A DNA stretch of 38,543 bases. It comes from Chloroflexota bacterium. Its GTDB lineage: Bacteria > Chloroflexota > Dormibacteria > CF-121. Each line of letters opens with the position of its first letter. Position 1 is the first letter of the stretch. The notes under the pieces are model-generated. The model saw only the letters and a program-made list of their open reading frames with translations, had not been told where the DNA came from and ran no database searches. Positions 1 to 6,535 of this stretch are shown here, piece after piece. The stretch lies in the NCBI GenBank assembly GCA_005881425.1, contig VBIC01000107.1:7380-45922 (forward strand). Reading direction: 5' to 3'. A program made the position numbers and the translations under genes.

Positions 1-1710
1 GAGGGGCGGCCGCCGGCACGCCGGACCGTCCGGCTCGGGCTCACCGGCAGCTACACCACCACCCAGCTGGCCGCCATGCTCCGGCTGGCCGCGCTCAGGG
101 AAGGCATCGACGTCATCCTCTTCGAGGGCGCCTTCAACCAGTACCGGCAGGACCTGGGCGACCCGGACAGCGGGCTCTACGGCTTCGACCCGGAGGCCGT
201 CGTGATCGCCGCACATCATGGCGCCATCGAGCTGCCTCCTTTCAGCGAGACCCCGGAGGAGGCGGTCGCGGCGGAGCTGGCGCGCTGGCAATCCCTGTGG
301 CGGACGGCCGCGGAGCGCTCGGGCGCCCGCATCATCCAGCACACCATCGCCGTCCCGGTAGAGGCGCCCTTCGGCCATCTGACGCCACGGCTCGAAGGCT
401 CGCGCGACACCATGACCCTGCGGCTGAACGCTCTGATGGGGAAGGCGGCGACAGAGGGGGTGCTGCTCGTGGATTGCGACCGTGTCGCGGCGACCTTCGG
501 CAAGGCAGCCTGGTTCGACCATCGCTACTGGTTTGCGGCCCGGCAGGCGGTGAGCCTGGACGCGCTCCCGCTGCTGGCGCGGCATACGGTCGCCGTGCTC
601 GCCGCCGGGCTGGGGCTCAACCGGAAATGCCTCGTGCTCGACCTGGACAACACGCTCTGGGGCGGAGTCGTCGGCGAGGACGGCCTGGCCGGGATCCACC
701 TGGGGCAGGACCCACCGGGGGAGGCTTTCGTCGCCTTCCAGGAGTACGTGCTCCAGCTCAAGCAGAGGGGGGTGGTGCTGGCCGTCGCCTCCAAGAACAA
801 CGAGGCGGACGCGCGCGCGGTCTTCGAGCAGCATCCGGACATGCGAATCCGGCTGGCCGACCTGGCTGCGTTCGTCTGCAACTGGGAGGACAAGCCGAGC
901 AACCTGCGTCGCGTCGCCGACCAGCTCAACCTGGGGCTCGACGCGCTGACCCTGGTCGACGACAATCCGGCCGAGCGTGCCCTGGTGCGAGCGGTGCTCC
1001 CCGAGGTCGACGTCATCCCTCTCCCGCCCGAGCCGTCCGGTTACCTGCGCGCCCTCTCCGATTACCTGCGCTTCGAGGCGGCGGCGCTGACCGCGGAGGA
1101 CCGTTCGCGTACTGAGCAGTACCGGGCGCGGACCGCGGCCGCGGAGCTGGAGGCCGCAAGCGGCGGCATGGAGAACTTCTACCGGAGCCTGCAGATGGAA
1201 GCTCGGGTACGGCCCTTCGACGACTTTCACCTCCCCCGGATCGCCCAGCTGGTCGGCAAGACCAACCAGTTCAACCTGACCACCCGGCGCTACACGCTGG
1301 AGCAGCTGCGCGCCCTGATGCACGAGCCGACGACTGTGCACCTCTATCTGAAGCTCAAGGACCGGTTCGGAGACCACGGCCTGGTCAGCGTGCTGATCGC
1401 ATGCAGGGCCGGGACCACCCTGGTGGTCGACACCTGGCTCATGAGCTGCCGGGTGATCGGGCGGACGGTGGAGGCGGAGATGCTGGCCCGGCTCTGTGAG
1501 CTGGCGCGATCCGCAGGAATCCAGAAGATCCAGGGGACGTACGTTCCATCGGGAAAGAATGCCCTGGTCCGCGAGATCTACGGCAGATTCGGTTTCGTGC
1601 AGGTGGGCGAGGCCGACGGCGTGACCACGTGGGAGTACGACCTGGCGGCCCAGGGCCCGATCCGCAACGGCTTCATCGCCGACTGGGCGGAATCAGATGA
1701 CGCTGCATGA
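1..1710 (+). CDS. FkbH-like HAD-IIIC phosphatase / glyceryl transferase (5' partial)
   Basis: The frame is open from base 1, and residues before the first ATG (position 76) already look like family sequence, so the true start lies outside the window. The visible 569 residues show three parts. The first resembles the SGNH-like N-terminal region of FkbH proteins (EGAFNQY). The second is a HAD domain with the nucleophile motif DLDNTLWGG and a later DDNPAER motif. The third is a C-terminal GNAT-like part (SGKNALVREIYGRFGF). Characterised FkbH enzymes take glyceryl from 1,3-bisphosphoglycerate and load it on an acyl carrier protein. The next gene is a free ACP, overlapping by 14 bases, which fits that role. 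The final substrate is unknown; a surface polysaccharide or lipid is my inference. Confidence 0.9.
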   Translation, partial: EGRPPARRTVRLGLTGSYTTTQLAAMLRLAALREGIDVILFEGAFNQYRQDLGDPDSGLYGFDPEAVVIAAHHGAIELPPFSETPEEAVAAELARWQSLWRTAAERSGARIIQHTIAVPVEAPFGHLTPRLEGSRDTMTLRLNALMGKAATEGVLLVDCDRVAATFGKAAWFDHRYWFAARQAVSLDALPLLARHTVAVLAAGLGLNRKCLVLDLDNTLWGGVVGEDGLAGIHLGQDPPGEAFVAFQEYVLQLKQRGVVLAVASKNNEADARAVFEQHPDMRIRLADLAAFVCNWEDKPSNLRRVADQLNLGLDALTLVDDNPAERALVRAVLPEVDVIPLPPEPSGYLRALSDYLRFEAAALTAEDRSRTEQYRARTAAAELEAASGGMENFYRSLQMEARVRPFDDFHLPRIAQLVGKTNQFNLTTRRYTLEQLRALMHEPTTVHLYLKLKDRFGDHGLVSVLIACRAGTTLVVDTWLMSCRVIGRTVEAEMLARLCELARSAGIQKIQGTYVPSGKNALVREIYGRFGFVQVGEADGVTTWEYDLAAQGPIRNGFIADWAESDDAA

Positions 1711-1960
1711 GCGCCTCCAGGAGGTGCTTCGCACCTTCTTCAACGACGACGAGCTGGTCGTGACAGCCGAGACCGTGCCGGCCGACGTGCCCGGCTGGGA
1801 CTCGCTGGCCCAGGTCAACGTCGTGTTCGCGATCGAGGAGGCCTTCGGGATCGAGCTGGGCGACGAGGCGCTCTCCCGCTTCGCCTCGATCGGCGAGCTG
1901 GAGCGGCAGATCACGGCCCGCTTGAAGTCACAAGGCGGGCAGCGGGATATCGCCAACTGA
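1697..1960 (+). CDS. Acyl carrier protein
   Basis: This 87-residue acidic protein has the ACP signature PGWDSLAQVN; Ser36 in the DSL motif is the expected 4'-phosphopantetheine site, followed by the typical helix VFAIEEAFGIEL. It starts with ATG inside the end of the FkbH-like gene (14-base overlap), so the two are translationally coupled. A free-standing ACP directly behind an FkbH homologue is the usual arrangement for making glyceryl-S-ACP or another short acyl-S-ACP. It is unlikely to be the housekeeping fatty-acid ACP, which normally sits in a fab cluster and carries a DSLD motif. Confidence in the family is high; the carried acyl group is inferred. Confidence 0.93.
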   Translation: MTLHERLQEVLRTFFNDDELVVTAETVPADVPGWDSLAQVNVVFAIEEAFGIELGDEALSRFASIGELERQITARLKSQGGQRDIAN

Positions 1961-1970
1961 TGGAAGGCGC

Positions 1971-2504
1971 GTGCGCCGCCTGCTAGTTCGCGCGCTCCAG
2001 CTCCTGGCGCTCTACGCGCCTGGGGCCACCAGCGTTCGGGTCTTTCTGCACCGCCGTCGCGGGGTGGCGATCGGAGACCGCGTCTTCATCGGGGCGGACG
2101 CGATCATCGAGACCGACCGGCCGGAGCTGGTACGGATCGGCAACGGAGTGACGATCTCCATCCGCGTGACCATCGTCGCCCACTTCCGGGGTGCGACGCC
2201 GGCCGAGCGCGGCGAGGGCCGGGAGCGCTACTCGGTGCGGATCGAAGACCAGGCCTTCATCGGTCCGGGCTCGATCATCCTGCCCGGCGTCACCATCCAC
2301 GAGGGAGCGGTGGTCGCCGCCGGCAGCGTGGTGGCCAGCGCCGTGCCGGCCATGACCATGGTGCAGGGCAATCCCGCCCGACCCGTGGCGCGCTGCGGCA
2401 TCCCGCTCGGGCCCGGCACCTCGGCCGATGAGTTCTACCGGAACCTGCGCCCGCTCAAGAGCAGCCAGGAGCCGGCGGCCTGGAACGCCGGTCCCGGGCG
2501 ATAG
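1971..2504 (+). CDS. Hexapeptide-repeat (left-handed beta-helix) acyltransferase
   Basis: The 177-residue product has a hydrophobic N-terminal helix (about residues 3-20). Imperfect hexapeptide turns follow, and the end (VASAVPAMTMVQGNPARPVA) is typical of CysE/WbbJ-type O-acetyltransferases. It starts with GTG ten bases after the ACP stop, behind a GGAAGG Shine-Dalgarno sequence (1962-1967), so it belongs to the same operon. Family members transfer acetyl or other acyl groups to sugars, usually during polysaccharide or lipopolysaccharide assembly. Sitting next to FkbH and ACP, it could take its acyl group from the ACP rather than acetyl-CoA; that is inference. Its stop codon lies inside a TAGGCT hexamer that may be the -10 of the next gene. 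Confidence 0.88.
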   Translation: MRRLLVRALQLLALYAPGATSVRVFLHRRRGVAIGDRVFIGADAIIETDRPELVRIGNGVTISIRVTIVAHFRGATPAERGEGRERYSVRIEDQAFIGPGSIILPGVTIHEGAVVAAGSVVASAVPAMTMVQGNPARPVARCGIPLGPGTSADEFYRNLRPLKSSQEPAAWNAGPGR

Positions 2505-2519
2505 GCTGAGAGGACGAGC

Positions 2520-4124
2520 ATCCCGGGTCCGGTCGTCGGTGTCTTACCGTCCTCGGCGCACGAGCGGCGAGCGCGCCTCTTCCGTGCCCTCGAGCGCGCC
2601 CTCGCGGTCACCTTCGAAGGCCGCGGCCCTGGGCAGTGGGAGGGCCTTGCGGCGGCCATCATCTTTCCGGAAGCGGGCGCCTGGCCCGAGCCGCCGGTGC
2701 CGCGGCTGATGATTCGCGGGGTCGCCGAGGAGAGCTCGCGCTCGGCGCGGATCGAGTTCTCCGAGGATGGCGGCCTCGACCGGCGGCTCCGCGGCCAGCG
2801 GCTGTGGCAGCGGGGAGGTCTCGCCCCGGTCGGCCTGCCTCCGGGGCCGGGCGACGCGGTGCTCGCCACCGCCGACGGGAGCGCCCCGCTCTGGATCGCC
2901 TCGCGCCGGCAGGGCCAGCCGCGAGAAGAGGTCGCGGCCGGACCCGACGAGCTGGCCCCTGGGGAGAGCCTGCGCGACCAGCTCCACGCCGGCCGCTTCC
3001 TCGGGCTCCTCCCGCTCGTCCACTTCCTGCGCCGGGTCGACGGGGCGGCCGGCTGGACGTCCCCGGGTCTGCGGGCGGCGATCGTCTTCGACGACCCGAA
3101 CCTGCGTGGCATGTCCTACGGGTACCTGCGCTTTCGAGAGCTCGTCGAGCATGCGGCCGTCCATGGCTATCACGTCGTCATGGCCGCCATCCCGCTCGAC
3201 TACGGGTTCGTGGACCGGGCGGCGGTACGGCTCTTCGACGAGCATCGCCACCAGGTTTCCCTGGCGCTCCACGGCAACAACCACGAGGCCTTCGAACTGC
3301 TTCGGGTCGGCTCGGAGGTGCAGGCGCTGGCGCTGGTCGCGCAGTCGCTCCGCCGGGCGGCTCGCTTCGAGAGCCGCACCGGGCTGGAGGTCTCACGCGT
3401 CATCTGCGCTCCTCACGAGGCCTGCGCGGCCGCGGTGCTGCGCGCGGCGCTCCGCCTGGGGCTGGAGGCGGTCTGCCTGGAGACGCCCCTGCAGCGGCGT
3501 CCCGGAATCCCGCTCCTCAGCTCGCCGCTGACGGGATGGGAACCGGCACAGCTGGTGGAGACCGGCATTCCGATCCTGCCCCGATATCCGCTCGCCTATC
3601 CCTTCGACGACGTCGTCCTCCGAGCCTTCCTCGACCAGCCGATGATCGTATTCGGGCACCATCAGGACGTCGCCGGCGGGTTGGGACGCCTCGAGGAGCT
3701 TGCGGGAAGGATCAATCGCCTGGGCAAGGTGAGCTGGGGATCGCTGGCCGAGCTGGCCCGCTCGAGCTTCCTTCAGCGGCGGGAGGGGAGGACTCTCCTG
3801 GTGCGGATCCACGGGCGGTGCGTCCGGGTCCCGATTCCAGAGGGGACGGACCGTATCATCGTCGAGGTGCCGCCTCTGGATTCGGAGCCCCTGGCCGGAG
3901 ACATCGTCGCCGGCGGCGCCCGTGCGGCCGTTCAAGCGACGCCCGGCGAGGCGGCGCGCGCCTGCTTCGAGGGGCCGTTCCGGGCGGTCGAGACCATCGC
4001 CTGGCAGCCGCCGTCACCGGTGTCGCCGGCCGCCGTCCCGCCGCCGCCCTGGCGAGCCTGGCCGATCATACGCAGGGTCATGACCGAGGTCCGGGATCGC
4101 AGCGCGCCCTTCCTGCGCGCATGA
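2520..4124 (+). CDS. NodB-like (polysaccharide deacetylase-fold) protein, start codon uncertain
   Basis: The core carries AAIVFDDPN and LALHGNNH. These resemble the metal-binding Asp-Asp and His-x3-His motifs of polysaccharide deacetylases or related beta/alpha barrels, at about residues 132 and 192 counted from GTG 2697. The C-terminal 120 residues are a separate domain ending in a Pro-rich stretch. The first standard start codon in frame is GTG 2697, which has no Shine-Dalgarno sequence. Upstream codons 2520-2696 read as good protein (VVGVLPSSAHERRARLF, then WEGLAAAIIFPEAG) with high GC at third positions, and contain no in-frame ATG, GTG or TTG. I therefore start it at ATC 2520, behind GAGAGGA; ACG 2514 lies exactly six bases after TAGGCT and is the alternative. 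If only standard starts are allowed the gene is 2697-4124. Role: probably editing or sensing of the cluster's glycan (inference). Confidence 0.7.
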   Translation: MPGPVVGVLPSSAHERRARLFRALERALAVTFEGRGPGQWEGLAAAIIFPEAGAWPEPPVPRLMIRGVAEESSRSARIEFSEDGGLDRRLRGQRLWQRGGLAPVGLPPGPGDAVLATADGSAPLWIASRRQGQPREEVAAGPDELAPGESLRDQLHAGRFLGLLPLVHFLRRVDGAAGWTSPGLRAAIVFDDPNLRGMSYGYLRFRELVEHAAVHGYHVVMAAIPLDYGFVDRAAVRLFDEHRHQVSLALHGNNHEAFELLRVGSEVQALALVAQSLRRAARFESRTGLEVSRVICAPHEACAAAVLRAALRLGLEAVCLETPLQRRPGIPLLSSPLTGWEPAQLVETGIPILPRYPLAYPFDDVVLRAFLDQPMIVFGHHQDVAGGLGRLEELAGRINRLGKVSWGSLAELARSSFLQRREGRTLLVRIHGRCVRVPIPEGTDRIIVEVPPLDSEPLAGDIVAGGARAAVQATPGEAARACFEGPFRAVETIAWQPPSPVSPAAVPPPPWRAWPIIRRVMTEVRDRSAPFLRA

Positions 4125-4606
4125 GCGAGCCCAGGCGCGACCGGCCGCACATGCCCGGGTACGGCATCAAGCCCGAGCCGGACGGCCTCCAGTCCTGGGA
4201 CCGCTTCCAGGATCGGGCGACCGGCTCGCGCAATTACTGGGTCGCGACCGTCGGGGACGACGGGCGGCCGCACGTGATGCCGGTCTGGGGATTGTGGCTC
4301 GAGGGGCTCGTCTACTTCTCGACCGACCCCTCTTCGCGCAAGGGGCGCAACCTGCGGTCCCGCCCTGAGGTGGTGGTGCACCTGGAGAGCGGCGACGACG
4401 TGGTCATAGTCGAGGGGGTGGCCGAGCCGGTCACGGACCCGGCCGCGGTGGCCCGCTTCGTCGAGGCCTATGAAGCCAAGTATCGGTTCCGGCCCGATCC
4501 CGGCAATCCGGCCCATGGCGTCTACGCCGTGCGCCCGCGGCGCGCCTTCAGCTGGCTGGAGCAGGATTACCCGAGCACGGCGACCCGCTGGCGCTGGGAG
4601 GGCTGA
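4121..4606 (+). CDS. PPOX-class (pyridoxamine-phosphate-oxidase-fold) flavoprotein
   Basis: The 161-residue protein begins at ATG 4121, overlapping the previous stop by ATGA. The split-barrel flavin-binding signature is visible: NYWVATVGDDGRPHVMPVWG, then VYFSTDPSSRKGRNL and VVVHLESGDDVVIVEG. The C-terminus ends in FSWLEQDYPSTATRW, common in actinobacterial-type F420- or FMN-binding PPOX proteins of unknown substrate. Such enzymes reduce or oxidise small molecules using FMN, F420 or haem. The cofactor cannot be told from the sequence. A larger same-frame ORF opening at 2636 is a shadow upstream of 4121. Confidence 0.85.
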   Translation: MSEPRRDRPHMPGYGIKPEPDGLQSWDRFQDRATGSRNYWVATVGDDGRPHVMPVWGLWLEGLVYFSTDPSSRKGRNLRSRPEVVVHLESGDDVVIVEGVAEPVTDPAAVARFVEAYEAKYRFRPDPGNPAHGVYAVRPRRAFSWLEQDYPSTATRWRWEG

Positions 4607-4617
4607 GACTTCAGCCC

Positions 4618-5058
4618 ATGGGTCGCGAGGTCCCCGTCGATCCACTCTTCTTCAGCGTCCGATGGCGGGTGCGCAGCTACGAGCTGGACCAGAACGGACA
4701 CGTCAACAACGCCGTCTATCTGAACTGGGCGGAGGAGATCGCGACCGAGCACGCGGAGGCTGCCGGCTACGGGCGCGACTGGGCCGCGGCCCGCGGCGGC
4801 GGTTGGCTGATCCGGCGCAGCGAGGTCACCCATCATCGCCCGGCGCTGTACGGCGACGAGGTAGAAGTCAGCGTCCGCGTGGAATCCGTGCATGGGGTCC
4901 GGGCGGTGCGCCGGACCTGGATCCGCCGGGCCGGCAATGGGGAGCTGCTGGCCGAGGTCAGGACGGAGTGGGTCTGGGTGCGGGCGTCCGACGGCCGGCC
5001 CGCGCGCGTGCCGCCGGAGCTGGTCGCGATGGCGGCCGGCGGGGAGCCGCACGTTTGA
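4618..5058 (+). CDS. Acyl-CoA/acyl-ACP thioesterase, 4HBT hotdog fold
   Basis: The 146-residue protein carries the hotdog thioesterase signature ELDQNGHVNNAVYLNWAEE near residues 22-40, with the expected Asp/Gly-His/Asn pattern. Single-domain hotdog enzymes of this size hydrolyse acyl-CoA or acyl-ACP thioesters. It lies 11 bases after the PPOX gene, so it is probably cotranscribed. With an ACP three genes upstream it may clear misacylated ACP; this is inference from position. The helicase promoter region begins within its last codons. Confidence 0.87.
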   Translation: MGREVPVDPLFFSVRWRVRSYELDQNGHVNNAVYLNWAEEIATEHAEAAGYGRDWAAARGGGWLIRRSEVTHHRPALYGDEVEVSVRVESVHGVRAVRRTWIRRAGNGELLAEVRTEWVWVRASDGRPARVPPELVAMAAGGEPHV

Positions 5059-5081
5059 TGGAAGCCCGAGCCTGGTACACT
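5055..5081 (+). promoter_or_regulatory. Extended -10 promoter for the RNA helicase
   Basis: TGG immediately precedes the hexamer TACACT (5076-5081), giving an extended -10. A TTGATG element lies at 5055-5060 with a short 15-base spacer. Predicted transcription starts near 5087-5088, giving a leader of about 115 bases before the TTG start of the helicase. Confidence 0.5.
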
Positions 5082-5084
5082 CTC

Positions 5085-5112
5085 GGTGACCCCCAACTTC
5101 AACGGGGTCGCC
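5085..5112 (+). other. Stem-loop at the 5' end of the helicase leader
   Basis: Bases 5085-5093 pair with 5104-5112 over nine base pairs (one G-U) around a ten-base loop. It would form right at the predicted 5' end of the helicase mRNA. No T-run follows, so a mRNA-stabilising or regulatory role is more likely than a terminator for the thioesterase gene, though the latter is not excluded. Confidence 0.5.
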
Positions 5113-5202
5113 CGCCTGGGGTCCTCCCTCCCCGTCACAGCACGGAGTCCTGCAGATCGCGGCCATAACAAAAGAAGGCAGAGGGACCTGAGGAGTATTC
5201 GT

Positions 5203-6459
5203 TTGACCACGTTTGCCGACCTGGGCGTCAGCGCCCACACACTATCCGCGCTCGCCCGCCAGTCGATCGACACGCCCGTCGAGGTCCAGGCCCGGGCCAT
5301 ACCCGCCCTCCTCGAGGGCCGCCACGTGGTGATCCAGGCGCCCACCGGCTCCGGTAAGACGCTGGCTTTCCTGCTCCCCCTGGTGGAGCGGTTCCGGGCT
5401 GCGACCGCCCCCGGCCCCCGGGCCCTGGTGGTGACGCCGACCCGCGAGCTCGCGATCCAGGCCGACCGCGTGCAGCGTACGCTCGACAGCGGGCTGCGCG
5501 CCGCCCTCATCTACGGTGGTGTCGGCTACGCCGGCCAGGAGCAGGCCTTAAGACAGGGCGCCGACGTCGTGATCGGGACGCCGGGCCGCATCCTGGACAT
5601 GGTCTCGCGCCGCAAGCTCTCCCTGAGCCGGGTGCAGTACCTGGTCCTGGACGAGGGTGACGAGATGCTCGACGCCGGCTTCGCCCCGGACGTGGAGCGC
5701 ATCCTGGGCCTCACTTACGAGCCCCAGATGGTGCTGGCCTCGGCGACCATGCCCACCTGGGTCACGCGAGTCATCGAGCGCCACCTGCACGACCCGATCC
5801 GGATCCAGGTGGAACAGGACGCAGAACCCGACCTGGAGCACGGACTGGTCCGGGTGCCCCGCGCCCAGAAGCTGCGCACCCTGAGCCAGGTGCTGCGCGC
5901 GCACTCGGGTTCGGTGATCGTCTTCGGGCGCACCAAGCACGGCGTCCGCAAGCTAAGCCGGGATCTGCGCGGCCTCGGCCACGACAGCGCCGACCTCCAG
6001 GGCAACCTGTCGCAGTCGGTGAGGGATCGGACCATGGACGCCTTCCGGGCCCTGCGCACCACCGTGCTGGTGGCCACCAACGTTGCGGCGCGCGGGCTGG
6101 ACATCAGTCACGTCGACCTGGTGATCAACTACGAGCTGCCCGATTCGGCCGAGTGGCTGACGCACCGGGTGGGGCGGACCGCCCGGATGGGCGCCGCCGG
6201 CCGGGCGCTGACCTTCGTCTCACCCGAGGACGATGCCAGCTGGCGCAAGCTGCGCCGGCAGGGCGCGCCCTCCATCCCCGAGGTCGACCTCGGCCATTTC
6301 GTCAACCAGGGCGGTTGGCGCTATGTCGCCAGCGCTCTGCTGCAGCCGTCCGTGCCGGTGGCCGGACCGCGTCCGGCCGGGGTTCGAACCCGGCGCCGGA
6401 GCCGGCCGCGCTGGCGGCGCCCGGCGGCTGGAGGCAGGCCCGCGACCCGCTCGGCCTGA
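5203..6459 (+). CDS. DEAD-box-family ATP-dependent RNA helicase (DEGD variant)
   Basis: I start this 418-residue protein at TTG 5203 because an AGGAG site lies at 5191-5195, seven bases upstream, and the Q-motif region (TFADLGVS, then TPVEVQ) follows at once. Motifs in order: Walker A APTGSGKT (about 46-53), PTRELA, TPGR, motif II DEGD (150-153), SAT (180-182), VIVFGRTKHG, ARGLD and HRVGRTARMG. The tail is Arg/Pro-rich and probably binds RNA. DEAD-box enzymes unwind RNA duplexes in ribosome assembly and mRNA decay, often under cold stress. Motif II reads DEGD rather than DEAD. The long structured leader suggests post-transcriptional control, as in cold-shock helicases; that is inference. Confidence 0.94.
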   Translation: MTTFADLGVSAHTLSALARQSIDTPVEVQARAIPALLEGRHVVIQAPTGSGKTLAFLLPLVERFRAATAPGPRALVVTPTRELAIQADRVQRTLDSGLRAALIYGGVGYAGQEQALRQGADVVIGTPGRILDMVSRRKLSLSRVQYLVLDEGDEMLDAGFAPDVERILGLTYEPQMVLASATMPTWVTRVIERHLHDPIRIQVEQDAEPDLEHGLVRVPRAQKLRTLSQVLRAHSGSVIVFGRTKHGVRKLSRDLRGLGHDSADLQGNLSQSVRDRTMDAFRALRTTVLVATNVAARGLDISHVDLVINYELPDSAEWLTHRVGRTARMGAAGRALTFVSPEDDASWRKLRRQGAPSIPEVDLGHFVNQGGWRYVASALLQPSVPVAGPRPAGVRTRRRSRPRWRRPAAGGRPATRSA

Positions 6460-6502
6460 GGTCTTCGGCCGGTCGCGCCGACGCCGCTACGCGCCCCGGT
6501 AC

Positions 6503-6526
6503 TAATCTGGACTTCACCGGAGGAGG
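6503..6526 (+). promoter_or_regulatory. Likely -10 and Shine-Dalgarno for transketolase
   Basis: TAATCT at 6503-6508 is a plausible -10 in an otherwise GC-rich gap. A strong GGAGGAGG Shine-Dalgarno lies at 6519-6526, nine bases before ATG 6536. No convincing -35 is seen. Confidence 0.4.
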
Positions 6527-6535
6527 CGAGCACAG

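Noticed and set aside
2636-4120. Long plus-strand frame upstream of the PPOX ATG
   Set aside because: Arg/Pro/Ala/Gly-rich shadow of the NodB-like gene; the PPOX protein begins at 4121.
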